Source: an uncultured Massilia sp.
Lineage (GTDB): Bacteria > Pseudomonadota > Gammaproteobacteria > Burkholderiales > Burkholderiaceae_D
Reading direction: 5' to 3'
Assembly (NCBI GenBank): GCA_913778765.1
Contig: CAJYXO010000159.1
Location: 1 to 64,000, forward strand
Length of the DNA stretch: 64,000 nucleotides
Positions 1-9,020 of this stretch are shown one piece after another; the first letter of the stretch is position 1, and every line of letters begins with the position of its first letter. The notes under the pieces were generated by a model that saw only the letters and a list, made by a program, of their open reading frames with translations, did not search any database and had not been told where the DNA came from. The translations under genes were made by a program, and so were the position numbers.

Positions 1-1555
1 CCGGGACCGCATTCGGCACCGTGCCGGGCTGCTGCGGCTGTACGGTCAGCGGCTGCGGCTGCGGCTGCACCTGTCCACGGCGGGTAAAACCGTCGCGGTC
101 GGCGCGCGCGGTGTCGATGCGGCCGTCGCCGTTGCGGTCGGCACGGTTGTCGCGCCTGTCCTCGAAGCGCGTGCGGTCGAAGCGGTCGCGGTCGCGGTCA
201 TGGTCGCGGTCGGCCCGGTCGGACGGCGCGCCGCCGCGGTGCGGACGGTTCGCCGGCGCCGGCGGCGCGCTGGCCAGCGGCACGCCCGGGTTGCCGTCGA
301 CGTTCCCGCCGCGGTTGCCGCCATGGTTGCCGCCGCGGTTGCCATCCCTGTGCGGCAGCGCCGGCGGCACGACGGCCAGCGGCGCGCCCGGCACGTTCAC
401 CCGGTGGCCCGCATTGAAGCGGTCCTGCGGCACCACCGTCAGGCCGTTCGGCCGGTAATCGCGGCCGCGGTGCGGGTCGGGGCGCACGTGGCTGTTGAAC
501 CAGGCCAGGCGCCGCTCGGAGGCATGCCAGGTCGGCACGTAGCGGTCGTGCGGCGACAGCGGATACCAGCCGAAGCCCGGCCGCCGGCTGCGGTCGCGGA
601 AGGTGATGCTCCAGTCGGCCCCGCCGACCCAGCCGACCAGCGCCGGCGCCCACACGAGGTGTTCGGCGCGGCTGCCCGGCGCCCACGCCCAGCGGCGGTT
701 CACGTAGACCCAGCGGCCGTAGTGGAAGGGCGCGTAGCCCCAGGGCGCGTTGTCGACCCAGGTCCAGCCCCAGGGCTCGATCCAGGTCCAGCTGCCGTCG
801 CGGTAGGGCACCCAGTCGGCGGCCACGGCGGGCGTCCACAGCGGGCCGTATTCGCTGTCGCTGCGCCAGCTGCCGTAGCGGTCGAGGTCTTCGTAGCCGG
901 TCATCTCGGTGGTCACGTAGCGGCGCGATGCGGCCTGGTCGTCGAGGCGGTCGCGCGAGGCCGACCAGGCGTCGAAGCCATCCTGCACGGCGCCGGCGGT
1001 GCGCATGTCGTCGTCGCTGACTTCCGCGCGCTTGCCGGCGCGGACCGTCAGCTGCGAGGCGCCGGCTTCGACCAGGGCCATGCCGTCGAACACGTTGACG
1101 CTGCTGGTGTCGCGCACGCGCTCGGCGTCGATGCGGACCTTGCCCGGCTGTTGCAGGTGCACGCGGACCTGCGGCGTGACCAGCTCGAAGCCGCGCAGCA
1201 CGTCGGCGTTTACGATGCGCACGCTGGCGCTGCCGTAGTGCAGGCGCAGGCGGATGTTGTCGTCGTCCAGTTCGACCACTTCGAGCGAGGAATCGCCGTC
1301 CAGGCGGATCGAGGTCGAGCCGATCCGGAGTTCGGTGCGGGCGCCGCTGGCGGTGGTCAGCATATTGCCCGAGGTGACTGGCCAGTTGACCTGGGCCGGA
1401 TTCATCTCGGCGCCGACGTCGCCGCCGATGCTGACCGCGCCCTGGGTCAGGGCGACGCGGCCGACCCGGGCCGGCGGCTCGTCCGCGGCCACGGCCAGGG
1501 CCGAGAGGGTGGTGAAGGCCAGGGCTAAGGCCGACTTCAGGATCGGATTGGGCAT
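1..1555 (-). CDS. FecR-like / DUF6600 family exported protein (C-terminus cut by window edge)
   Basis: At least 518 residues are present and the 3' end lies outside the window. The protein opens with a signal peptide (hydrophobic core then AVAA), followed by a FecR-like beta-rich segment that begins near 'VGRVALTQGAVSI'. Next comes a tryptophan-rich segment with repeated 'W-x-P-Y/W' units ('WTWIEPWGWTWVDNAPWG'), which is typical of DUF6600 proteins. The visible tail is Arg/Asp/Gly-rich with 'GGNHGGNRGGN' repeats and a 'DRNGDGRID' stretch that matches half of an EF-hand calcium loop. Function is not established for the family; an envelope or periplasmic location is inferred from the signal peptide. 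The ATG is chosen because the signal peptide follows directly. The low-complexity tail is the unusual part. Confidence 0.72.
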   Translation of the reverse strand, partial: MPNPILKSALALAFTTLSALAVAADEPPARVGRVALTQGAVSIGGDVGAEMNPAQVNWPVTSGNMLTTASGARTELRIGSTSIRLDGDSSLEVVELDDDNIRLRLHYGSASVRIVNADVLRGFELVTPQVRVHLQQPGKVRIDAERVRDTSSVNVFDGMALVEAGASQLTVRAGKRAEVSDDDMRTAGAVQDGFDAWSASRDRLDDQAASRRYVTTEMTGYEDLDRYGSWRSDSEYGPLWTPAVAADWVPYRDGSWTWIEPWGWTWVDNAPWGYAPFHYGRWVYVNRRWAWAPGSRAEHLVWAPALVGWVGGADWSITFRDRSRRPGFGWYPLSPHDRYVPTWHASERRLAWFNSHVRPDPHRGRDYRPNGLTVVPQDRFNAGHRVNVPGAPLAVVPPALPHRDGNRGGNHGGNRGGNVDGNPGVPLASAPPAPANRPHRGGAPSDRADRDHDRDRDRFDRTRFEDRRDNRADRNGDGRIDTARADRDGFTRRGQVQPQPQPLTVQPQQPGTVPNAVP

Positions 1556-1657
1556 CGCGCGTCTCCAGCGAGGGATTGTTCTTGGTTTATACCCGCAAAC
1601 AACGCTTCAGACAGTACCGCGGACGACGCCAGTTACAAATCGTTGCGAAACAGCTAT

Positions 1658-2290
1658 TTACGAATGCCGCTTCACGAGGAACAGCAGGCAGCCCATCGCG
1701 ATCAGCACGGCGCCGAAGAAACGGTTCTGCATCTTGACCGCATGCTCGTCGCGGAAAAAGCGCTGCATCGACGAGGCCAGGAAGGCATAGCCGTGCATCA
1801 CGGTGGTGTCGATGACGACCATGGTCACGGCCAGGATCGCCAGCTGCAGCAGCATCGAACCGTCCTTCGAGATGAACTGGGGCAGCACCGCGACCATGAA
1901 GATGATCCCTTTCGGATTGGTCGCGTTGGTCAGAAAGCCGGTCAGCACGCGCTGGCCGAACGAGGGGTGGGCGGCCAGGCCGGCGGTCGGCACGCCGCTG
2001 GCCTTGGCCTTCGCGCGCCACTGGCCGATGCCCAGCCAGATCAGGTACAGCGCGCCGGCGACCTTCACGGCGGTGAACACGGACTCGGAGGCCAGCACCA
2101 GTGAGCCGACGCCGGCGCCGGCGATGACCAGCACCAGGATCAGGCCCAGCTGCAGCCCCAGCACGGTGGCGCTGGCCTTCTTGAGGCCGTAGGCGAGGCC
2201 GTGCGACATCGACAGCACGGCGCCGGAACCGGGGGAAATGGCGATCAGGACGCCGGCGACGACGAACGCGATCCAGGTGGAGAGCAGCAT
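1658..2290 (-). CDS. LysE/RhtB family amino-acid exporter
   Basis: A 210-residue, very hydrophobic inner-membrane protein with the usual length and about six membrane segments of the LysE/RhtB superfamily. The N-terminal helix contains 'AISPGSGAVLSMSHGLAYG', which is the family's conserved P-G-x(n)-G-x-x-x-G signature region. The mid-region 'FLTNATNPKGIIFMVAVLPQF' is the characteristic LysE 'NPK' loop. Members export amino acids such as homoserine, threonine, leucine or lysine; the substrate cannot be read from this sequence. It is monocistronic here, lying between the DUF6600 gene and the HU gene, all on the minus strand. Nothing in the flanks indicates regulation. Confidence 0.85.
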   Translation of the reverse strand: MLLSTWIAFVVAGVLIAISPGSGAVLSMSHGLAYGLKKASATVLGLQLGLILVLVIAGAGVGSLVLASESVFTAVKVAGALYLIWLGIGQWRAKAKASGVPTAGLAAHPSFGQRVLTGFLTNATNPKGIIFMVAVLPQFISKDGSMLLQLAILAVTMVVIDTTVMHGYAFLASSMQRFFRDEHAVKMQNRFFGAVLIAMGCLLFLVKRHS

Positions 2291-2412
2291 GCGGAGCCAG
2301 GAATCAGGAAGAGGAATGCGGGAGGAATGCGGGTGAAACAGGCTGGGCGCGCAGCAACCGGCGTGGTTGTCCGGGCTGCGGCCCGCTGCAAGGAAGCGTC
2401 GAACTTCGCAGC

Positions 2413-2697
2413 TTACTTCTTCTTCGGGTTGACGGCGGCCTTCAGGGTGGCGCCGGCAGCGAAGCGCGGGGTCTTCGATGCGGCGATCTTGATGACTTCG
2501 CCGGTTGCCGGGTTGCGGCCTTTGCGGGCAGCGCGCTTGGTGACCGAGAAAGTGCCGAAGCCGGTGATACCGACCGTGTCGCCCTTTTTCAGACGCTCGG
2601 TGATGATGTCGATGACGGTGTTCACTGCGTCGTTGGCAGCGGCACCCGACATTTCGGTACGCTTCGCGAATTCCGCGATCAGTTCGCCTTTTTTCAT
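2413..2697 (-). CDS. HU family DNA-binding protein
   Basis: A 94-residue histone-like nucleoid protein. It has the family's N-terminal helical dimer region ('MKKGELIAEFAKRTEMSGAA'), the 'GFGTFSVTKRAARKGRNPATGE' beta arm with the intercalating proline, and the 'AASKTPRFAAGATLKAAVN' C-terminus. It bends DNA non-specifically as a dimer and compacts the nucleoid. The start is fixed by a strong GGAGGA Shine-Dalgarno seven bases upstream; an upstream in-frame ATG lacks one and would add 12 atypical residues. It could be the HU-alpha or HU-beta paralog, which the sequence alone does not settle. Confidence 0.93.
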   Translation of the reverse strand: MKKGELIAEFAKRTEMSGAAANDAVNTVIDIITERLKKGDTVGITGFGTFSVTKRAARKGRNPATGEVIKIAASKTPRFAAGATLKAAVNPKKK

Positions 2698-2753
2698 AAA
2701 TCCTCCGGGTTGAAAGAGCCGGAAGATTAGCATAATTAATTGCCCGGTGTAAT

Positions 2754-2789
2754 CTCTAAAACAAGACGTACGCTGGCCGTACGCCTTGT
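2754..2789 (-). terminator. Rho-independent terminator of the ribbon-helix-helix gene
   Basis: A 12-bp stem with one mismatch (ACAAGACGTACG / CGTACGCCTTGT) and a 5-nt loop, followed on the minus strand by TTTTAGAG. It lies 30-65 bases past the stop codon of the upstream minus-strand gene and ahead of the HU promoter region. Confidence 0.65.
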
Positions 2790-2818
2790 CGTAGCGGGCT
2801 GTCTGCGTTTTCGCAGGT

Positions 2819-3046
2819 TCAGGCGGACACTAAACTGGCCTCCTGCACAGCCAGACGGGTGCGCAGGGCGGCATTGATCAGGGTCTGGTAACCGGTGCCG
2901 GTGCGCTCGGCGCGCATGCGGAACTCGTCCAGTACCTCGTCGTCGAGGTAGATGGTGATGCGGGTCTTGCGCTTCGGCGGGCGGGCGCGGCGGCGCGGCG
3001 CGACGGGCAGTTCCAGGTTCGTGAAATTGGCGAGGTGGGTGGTCAT
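2819..3046 (-). CDS. Orphan BrnA/CopG-type ribbon-helix-helix protein
   Basis: A 75-residue protein with a basic, proline-rich N-terminal third ('RRRARPPKRK') followed by a ribbon-helix-helix fold. The beta strand is 'TRITIYLDDEVLDEF' and helix two carries 'GTGYQTLINAALR', the sequence pattern of BrnA antitoxins and CopG-like repressors. Such proteins dimerise and bind operator DNA through the strand, and BrnA neutralises the BrnT toxin. No BrnT-like ORF is adjacent: the neighbours are HU downstream and a divergent DUF808 gene. It is therefore either a stand-alone regulator or a solitary antitoxin. An AAGGAGA Shine-Dalgarno supports the start. Confidence 0.75.
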   Translation of the reverse strand: MTTHLANFTNLELPVAPRRRARPPKRKTRITIYLDDEVLDEFRMRAERTGTGYQTLINAALRTRLAVQEASLVSA

Positions 3047-3241
3047 GGCGTCTCCTTCGTCGGAAAGGCTGCTGCACCGCAGCCAATGTTGTCACTATAC
3101 GTAGGGCGCGGCGGCGGCGGTCCCGGAAAGCGACGAGATGCAGATTTGCGGGGTTGAAACGCAAAAAACGCGTCTGAGCCGTGTGAAGAACTTGTGAAGC
3201 CTCGGTTAAGATGTGGCCATCTTGATATTGGGAGCAGGACA

Positions 3242-4174
3242 ATGGCTGCAGGTAGTTTGCTGGCGTTAATCGACGATATCGCGAGCGTGCTCGACGACGT
3301 CGCCCTGATGAGCAAGGTGGCGGCCAAGAAGACCGCCGGTGTGCTGGGCGACGACCTGGCCCTGAACGCCCAGCAGGTGACCGGCGTGCATGCCGACCGC
3401 GAACTGCCGGTGGTCTGGTCGGTGGCGCTGGGCTCGCTCAAGAACAAGGCGATCCTGGTGCCGGCCGCGCTGGCGATTTCCGCTTTCCTCCCGCAGGCGA
3501 TCACGCCGCTGCTGATGGTGGGCGGCGCCTATCTCTGCTTCGAGGGTTTCGAGAAGGTCGCCCATAAGCTGCTGCACAGCGCCGAGGAAGACGCCGCCCA
3601 CGAAGAGGAGCTGGCCGAGGCGCTGGCCGCGAATGCCGACATGTGCGAAGTCGAAAAGGAGAAGATCAAGGGCGCGATCCGCACCGATTTCATCCTGTCG
3701 GCGGAAATCATCGTGATCGCGCTGGGCGTGGTCAACGAGGGGAACGCATCGTTCGGCGCCCAGGTGGCGGCGCTGGTGGCGGTGGCGGTAGCGATGACGA
3801 TCGGGGTCTACGGCGTGGTGGCCGGCATCGTCAAGATCGACGACCTCGGCCTTTATTTAAGCCGGAAAAGCGGCGCCGCCGCGCGCGCGATCGGCAACCT
3901 GCTGCTGGCTGCCGCCCCGCGCCTGATGAAATCGCTGTCGGTGATCGGCACCGTCGCCATGTTCATGGTCGGCGGCGGCATCATCGGCCACGCCTTCGAA
4001 CCGCTGCACCATATTGCGGAAAGCGCGGCCCATGCGATGGCCGGGGTGCCGGTCATCGGCGGCCTGCTGGCGGCGGTGACGCCGACCCTGATCGATGCCG
4101 TGGCCGGCGTGGCGGTCGGCGCGGTGGTGCTGCTGGGGGTGACGATCGTGCAGCGCCTGCGCGGTAAAAAATAG
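3242..4174 (+). CDS. DUF808 family (YedI-like) inner-membrane protein
   Basis: A 310-residue membrane protein that starts 'MAAGSLLALIDDIASVLDDVA', the near-invariant opening of DUF808/YedI proteins. The family motif around 'AAKKTAGVLGDDLALNAQQVTG' follows. Hydrophobic segments are clear at 'KAILVPAALAISAFLPQAITPLLMVGG', 'ILSAEIIVIALGVV', 'VAALVAVAVAMTIGVYGVVAGIV', 'SVIGTVAMFMVGGGIIG' and near the C-terminus. An acidic cytoplasmic-looking loop ('HSAEEDAAHEEELAEAL') lies between the first two. The biochemical role of the family is unknown. The start was chosen at the conserved N-terminus, with GGAGCAGG upstream. It is divergent from the ribbon-helix-helix gene, about 195 bases apart, so the two may share a control region. 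Confidence 0.88.
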   Translation: MAAGSLLALIDDIASVLDDVALMSKVAAKKTAGVLGDDLALNAQQVTGVHADRELPVVWSVALGSLKNKAILVPAALAISAFLPQAITPLLMVGGAYLCFEGFEKVAHKLLHSAEEDAAHEEELAEALAANADMCEVEKEKIKGAIRTDFILSAEIIVIALGVVNEGNASFGAQVAALVAVAVAMTIGVYGVVAGIVKIDDLGLYLSRKSGAAARAIGNLLLAAAPRLMKSLSVIGTVAMFMVGGGIIGHAFEPLHHIAESAAHAMAGVPVIGGLLAAVTPTLIDAVAGVAVGAVVLLGVTIVQRLRGKK

Positions 4175-4292
4175 CTTACACGTTCCTTACGTGCGCCTGG
4201 TGTTGCGTATTTGCATCTACGCAATTGGACGAATTGACAAGGATAAATACGCGGCACAGTATCGTTGGCATCCCAACAAGAAGGAACAAGAG

Positions 4293-6794
4293 ATGATCCA
4301 ACGATTCGCGCCGCAAAAAACCGTACTCGCCTTGTCGATTGCCTCGCTGTTCGCCGGGGCCGCGGCACAGGCCCAGGACACCGTGGATGCGCCCGCCGCC
4401 ACCGGCAGCGGCCCCACCGTCGTCGTGACCGGCACCCGGGTGGCCAACCGCACCGCCCTCGACACCGCGTCCCCGGTCGACATCATCTCTGCCGACACCC
4501 TCAAGACCACCGGCTCCACCGAACTGAACCAGGCCCTGGCCGTGGCCCTGCCGTCGCTGAACTTCCCGCGCCCCTCGCTGACCGACGGCACCGACACGAT
4601 CCGCCCGGCCACCCTGCGCGGCATGGCGCCGGACCAGTCGCTGGTGCTGGTCAACTCGAAGCGCCGCCACGCATCCTCGCTGGTCAACCTGAACGGCAGC
4701 ATCGGCCGCGGCTCGGCGGCGGTCGACCTGAACACGATTCCCTCGGCGATGGTGAAGACCATCGAAGTGCTGCGCGACGGCGCCGCCGCCCAGTACGGCT
4801 CGGATGCGATTTCCGGCGTGGTCAACGTCCGCCTGCGCACCGACCGCAGCGGCGGCGAAGGCTCCATCGTCTACGGCGTGCACAAGACCGAATACGACCT
4901 GCTGAACGACGTCGCCCCGGCCGGCGCCACCTGGACCGCCCCGACCTCGCGCAAGCGCACCGACGGCCAGACCGCCACCGTCAGCGCCTGGAAGGGCCTG
5001 GCGCTGGGCGAGAACGGCTACCTGACCCTGGCCGCCGAATACAAGAACCAGGAACACACCGAACGCGCCGGCTACGACATGCGCCAGCTGTATCCGAAGG
5101 TCGGCACCGCCTACGACCCGCGCGAACTGACCATCAACCGCTTCGACGCCTGGTACGGCGAGCCGGAAGTGAAGCAGTCGACCCTGTTCGTCAACGCCGG
5201 CAGCAACCTGTCCGGCGACGTCAAGGTCTACGGCTGGGCCAGCTACCAGAACCGCGACGCCCGTTCGGCCGGCTACTTCCGCACCCCGCAGGACGCGCGC
5301 AACATCCCGTCGATCTATCCGGACGGCTTCCTGCCGATCATCGCGCCGACCGTCAACGACTACAGCGCCGCCGCCGGCGTGAGCTGGATGGCCGGCGCCT
5401 GGGACATGGATGCGTCCATCGTCTACGGCAAGAACAAGATGGATTACGAGATCCAGAACACCCTGAACCGCTCGATCGGCCCGGCCAGCAAGACCGTGTT
5501 CGATGCCGGCGGCTTCGGCTACGACCAGACGGTGCTGAACCTGACCGGCGTGCGCAAGGTGGACGCCGGCGGCCTGGCCTCGCCGCTGAACGTGGCGGTC
5601 GGCATCGAAGCGCGCCGCGAAGGCTACCAGCTGAACGCCGGCGAACCGGACTCCTACCGCTACGGCGGCGTGGTGCTGGCCAACGGCACCCCGGCGGCGC
5701 CGGGCGCCCAGGTGTTCCCGGGCTTCCGTCCGGCCAACGAAACCGACGCCAACCGCAATGCCGTCGGCGCCTTCGTCGACCTGGAAGCGAACGTCACCGA
5801 CCAGTTCCTGGCCTCGGCGGCGATCCGCGGCGAGCATTACTCGGACTTCGGCAGCAACCTGTCCGGCAAGCTGTCCGGCCGCTACGACTTCAGCAAGGCC
5901 TTCGCCCTGCGCGGCTCGGTGCAGAACGGCTTCCGCGCGCCCTCGCTGCAGCAGCAGAACTTCACCTCGACCTCGACCAACTTCATCAACGGCGTGCCGT
6001 TCGAGATCACCACCTTCAAGCCGACCGACGCGGTCGCGGTGGCGCTCGGCGCCAAGCCGCTGAAGGCGGAAAAGTCGACCAATTACTCGCTGGGCGCGGT
6101 GCTGCGCATGGATCCGCTCACCATCACGGTGGACGCCTACCGCATCGACGTGACCGACCGCATCATCCTGTCCGAGAACCTGACCTCGGCGGCGGTGCGC
6201 AACTACATCACCTCGCGCGGCTTCATCGGCGTGGGCGGCGGCCGCTTCTTCATCAACGGCGTCGACACCAAGACCACCGGCGTCGACGTCGTCGCCAGCT
6301 ACCCGCTGAACCTCGGGTCGAGCGGCCGCTTCGACTTCACCCTGGCCGGCAACTTCAACAAGACCGAAGTCACGAAGGTGCCGACCACCGCCGAGCTGGC
6401 GGCCCTGAACCCGGCGCCGGTGCTGTTCGACCGCCTGAACGTGCTGACGCTGGAGAAGGGCCAGCCGAAGAACAAGATCACGGCCAGCGTGAACTGGAAG
6501 CTGGCGCAATGGGGCCTGACCGCGCGCGCCACCCGCTACGGCGAAGTGCTGTCGCCGGGCACCACGCCGGCCTTCGACTTCGTGATCCATCCGCACACGA
6601 TCGTCGACCTGGAAGGCCGCTACGCGCTGACCAAGCAGATCAACCTGGCGCTGGGTGTGGACAACGTCTTCGACCAGTACTCGGAAACGCTGCCGCCGTC
6701 GCTGAACACGACCAGCAATACGCCGTTTGCGAACTACACGCCGTTCGGGACCGGCGGGCGGTACGTGTACGCTCGCGCGAACTACAGCTTCTGA
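4293..6794 (+). CDS. TonB-dependent outer-membrane receptor
   Basis: An 833-residue outer-membrane active transporter. It has a signal peptide ('VLALSIASLFAGAAAQAQ'), then a plug domain beginning at 'VVVTGTRVANRTALDTASPV' with the canonical 'LRGMAPDQSLVLVNSKR' and 'IEVLRDGAAAQYGSDAISGVVNV' boxes. A long beta-barrel follows, with the usual carboxy-terminal aromatic ('YVYARANYSF'). Such receptors import siderophores, haem, vitamin B12, nickel or carbohydrates using TonB energy; no ligand can be assigned. There is no partner transporter, sigma/anti-sigma pair or TonB gene nearby, and no N-terminal signalling domain. AAGGA seven bases upstream supports the start. The gene ends next to a REP-like hairpin. 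Confidence 0.92.
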   Translation: MIQRFAPQKTVLALSIASLFAGAAAQAQDTVDAPAATGSGPTVVVTGTRVANRTALDTASPVDIISADTLKTTGSTELNQALAVALPSLNFPRPSLTDGTDTIRPATLRGMAPDQSLVLVNSKRRHASSLVNLNGSIGRGSAAVDLNTIPSAMVKTIEVLRDGAAAQYGSDAISGVVNVRLRTDRSGGEGSIVYGVHKTEYDLLNDVAPAGATWTAPTSRKRTDGQTATVSAWKGLALGENGYLTLAAEYKNQEHTERAGYDMRQLYPKVGTAYDPRELTINRFDAWYGEPEVKQSTLFVNAGSNLSGDVKVYGWASYQNRDARSAGYFRTPQDARNIPSIYPDGFLPIIAPTVNDYSAAAGVSWMAGAWDMDASIVYGKNKMDYEIQNTLNRSIGPASKTVFDAGGFGYDQTVLNLTGVRKVDAGGLASPLNVAVGIEARREGYQLNAGEPDSYRYGGVVLANGTPAAPGAQVFPGFRPANETDANRNAVGAFVDLEANVTDQFLASAAIRGEHYSDFGSNLSGKLSGRYDFSKAFALRGSVQNGFRAPSLQQQNFTSTSTNFINGVPFEITTFKPTDAVAVALGAKPLKAEKSTNYSLGAVLRMDPLTITVDAYRIDVTDRIILSENLTSAAVRNYITSRGFIGVGGGRFFINGVDTKTTGVDVVASYPLNLGSSGRFDFTLAGNFNKTEVTKVPTTAELAALNPAPVLFDRLNVLTLEKGQPKNKITASVNWKLAQWGLTARATRYGEVLSPGTTPAFDFVIHPHTIVDLEGRYALTKQINLALGVDNVFDQYSETLPPSLNTTSNTPFANYTPFGTGGRYVYARANYSF

Positions 6795-6803
6795 GTTTTC
6801 CGC

Positions 6804-6831
6804 CGTCGTTCCCGCGCAGGCGGGGATGACG
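6804..6831. repeat. REP-like element, half copy (copy 1)
   Basis: A 28-bp hairpin CGTCGTTCCCGCGCAGGCGGGGATGACG (shown here only to identify its arms: CGTCGTTCCCGC and GCGGGGATGACG). It matches one arm of the 88-bp elements at 22323-22410 and 47981-48068, and sits 10 bases past the TonB receptor stop codon. Confidence 0.7.
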
Positions 6832-7009
6832 GCCTGGCTCCGCCGGCTCAGCATCGCCCCCACCGCCAGTCCAATCCCGAACACGCCTTACACCACCGCC
6901 AGCGAAGGCCGTGACAGGTGCTTTCCGTGACCCGGCGTCAGCCGGTAATTTCTGGTTCATGGTCAGCAAGCCAGTCTAGAATGTCGCATCTCTTTTTCAA
7001 AGGATGGTC

Positions 7010-8770
7010 ATGTCGCGCTTCAAGCTTGGTCTTGCTTTCGTTCTCGCTTCCAGCAATGCGTTCGCAGCGCCCCCTGCCTGGGTTGCCCGCAGCGACGCCT
7101 ACACCCAGCCGGTCCTGAAGGACACCGGCAAATACCATCCCGAAGAGTCGACCCAGCTCGGCGACGAGAGCTTCGACACCATGGTCGCCGACTACAAGCC
7201 GCGCGACTACGAACGCGAACTGGCCGATACCGAGAAACGCCTGGTCGAGCTGCGCCGCCAGCGCGCCGGCGAGAAGGATGCGAGGGTGGCGCAGGATCTC
7301 GACATCCTGATCGACTCGCGCGAAAAACAGGTGGCCAGCATGAAGCTGGAGCGCCAGTACCTGCTCGACTACACCAACGTGAGCGAACTGGTGTACGGCG
7401 GCCTGCGCGCCCTGCTCGACCCGCGCAACAAGCCGGAACGCCAGAAGCTGGCCCTGGTGCGCCTGAAGCGCTATGCCGGCAAGGAAGCGGGCTATACGCC
7501 GATCGCGACCCTGGTCCGCGCGCGCACCGAGGAACGCCTGGCCGACAAGGCGCTGATCGGCCCGTACGCGGAAGAAGTCGAGGAGGGCCTGAACAACCAG
7601 GCCACCTACCTGGACGGCATCGAAGACATGTTCAAGAAGGCCGGGCTGGGCGGCTGGGAAGCCGACCTGGCGGCCCTGCGCCAGCAGGTCAAGGATTACG
7701 ACGCCTTCGTGAAGAGCCGCGTGCTGCCGCGCGCGCGCAAGGACGTGCTGCTGCCGGAAGCGATCTACGTGAACCGGCTGAAGAACGTCGGCGTCGACAT
7801 CGCACCGGAGCAGATGATCGAACGCGCCAGCTTCGACTTCCAGGAAGTGCGCGACCAGATGCAGGTGGTGGCGAATACCATCGCGGCCCAGCGCGGCATG
7901 AAGTCGAGCGACTACCGCGACGTCATGCGCGAACTGAAGAAGACCTCGATTCCGCCCGATCAGCTGCTGGGCTTCTACCGCGCGCGCCTGAAGGACATCG
8001 AAGGCATCATCCGCCAGCACGACCTGGTGACCCTGCCGGCGCGCGAAGCCAACATCCGCACCGCGACCCCGGCGGAGGCGGCGCGCACGCCGGCGCCGTT
8101 CATGAATCCGCCGCGCATGATCGGCAACACCGGCGAATACGGCGAGTTCGTGATCCCGCTGTCGAACCCGAACGCGAAGTCGAAGGAAAAGATGAACGAC
8201 TTCGACTTCGCCGCCATGTCCTGGACCCTGGCCGCGCACGAAGCGCGTCCGGGCCACGAGCTGCAGTTTGCGTCGATGGTGGAGCAGGGCATGTCGGTGG
8301 CGCGCGCCCGCTATGCCTTCAACAGCACCAACGTCGAAGGCTGGGGCCTGTACTCGGAAGCGCTGGTGCTGCCTTACATGCCGCCGGAAGGCCAGCTGGT
8401 CTCGCTGCACGCACGCCTGCTGCGCATGGCGCGCGCCATGCTCGACCCGCAGATCAACCTGGGCCGCATGACGCCCGTGCAGGCCAAGGATTTCCTGATG
8501 AAGGAAGTGGTGCTGTCCGAACCCTTCGCGCAGTCGGAAGTGGACCGCTATTCCTACCGCAGCCCGGGCCAGGCCACCGCCTATTACTACGGCTACGTGA
8601 AGCTGCGCGCGCTGAAGACCCTGGCCGAGATCGAACTGGGCGACCGCTTTCATTTAAAAGCCTTCAACGACTTCGTGATCGCCCAGGGCATCCTGCCGCC
8701 GAAGCTGATGCGTGAAGCGGTGCTGCGAGATTTCATTCCGGCACAAAAAGCCCGGGTGGCGGCGAACTAG
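7010..8770 (+). CDS. DUF885 family zinc-peptidase-like exported protein
   Basis: A 586-residue protein with a signal peptide ('LGLAFVLASSNAFA'). The C-terminal half carries 'HEARPGHELQ', the conserved H-E-x-x-P-G-H motif of DUF885 that resembles a thermolysin-type zinc site. Further on it has 'GWGLYSEAL', the conserved glutamate segment expected to complete the metal site, and 'YYGYVKLRAL' near the end. Membership predicts a periplasmic metallohydrolase or carboxypeptidase; the substrate is unknown. Two ATGs are six bases apart. The second is preferred because AAAGGA lies at proper distance from it and overlaps the first. The upstream part is rich in charged helices typical of the family. It appears monocistronic. 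Confidence 0.88.
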   Translation: MSRFKLGLAFVLASSNAFAAPPAWVARSDAYTQPVLKDTGKYHPEESTQLGDESFDTMVADYKPRDYERELADTEKRLVELRRQRAGEKDARVAQDLDILIDSREKQVASMKLERQYLLDYTNVSELVYGGLRALLDPRNKPERQKLALVRLKRYAGKEAGYTPIATLVRARTEERLADKALIGPYAEEVEEGLNNQATYLDGIEDMFKKAGLGGWEADLAALRQQVKDYDAFVKSRVLPRARKDVLLPEAIYVNRLKNVGVDIAPEQMIERASFDFQEVRDQMQVVANTIAAQRGMKSSDYRDVMRELKKTSIPPDQLLGFYRARLKDIEGIIRQHDLVTLPAREANIRTATPAEAARTPAPFMNPPRMIGNTGEYGEFVIPLSNPNAKSKEKMNDFDFAAMSWTLAAHEARPGHELQFASMVEQGMSVARARYAFNSTNVEGWGLYSEALVLPYMPPEGQLVSLHARLLRMARAMLDPQINLGRMTPVQAKDFLMKEVVLSEPFAQSEVDRYSYRSPGQATAYYYGYVKLRALKTLAEIELGDRFHLKAFNDFVIAQGILPPKLMREAVLRDFIPAQKARVAAN

Positions 8771-8846
8771 GCGCTATCCTGCGCCGCCGGGCGCCGGTTT
8801 TCGGTATGGTTATCTCCACCCTTTTCACCGACAATACGGAGGTAAC

Positions 8847-8951
8847 ATGCGCAAGATGATCATGATGGCCATTGCCGGCTTTCTGCTGAAAAAAGTGCAA
8901 TCCAAATTCGCGAAACAGACCTATCAAGGCAATCCGGTCCGCCGCGTCTGA
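8847..8951 (+). CDS. 34-residue basic small protein
   Basis: A very short gene, MRKMIMMAIAGFLLKK followed by a basic tail ending 'NPVRRV'. Evidence that it is real: a perfect GGAGG six bases before the ATG, a stop codon followed within 25 bases by a good intrinsic terminator, and no competing gene in this gap. The N-terminal half is a short hydrophobic amphipathic helix and the rest is Lys/Arg/Gln-rich (net charge strongly positive), so a membrane-surface or nucleic-acid-associated peptide is possible. No function can be assigned from sequence. Confidence 0.6.
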   Translation: MRKMIMMAIAGFLLKKVQSKFAKQTYQGNPVRRV

Positions 8952-8974
8952 CGGCGGACTTGCTTCGATCACGG

Positions 8975-9002
8975 GCCCGTTCTGTTCAGGACGGGCTTTT
9001 TT
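8975..9002 (+). terminator. Intrinsic terminator after the 34-residue gene
   Basis: Stem GCCCGTTCTG / CAGGACGGGC (one G-T pair) closing a very small loop, followed by TTTTTT. It ends 18 bases before the next start codon. Confidence 0.85.
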
Positions 9003-9020
9003 GATGGATGGAGGGCAACG

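Noticed and set aside
4176-6884. A 900-codon open frame opposite the TonB receptor gene
   Set aside because: It is antisense to a clear receptor, has a low-complexity Arg/Gly/Val composition with no domain, and reflects high-GC codon bias.
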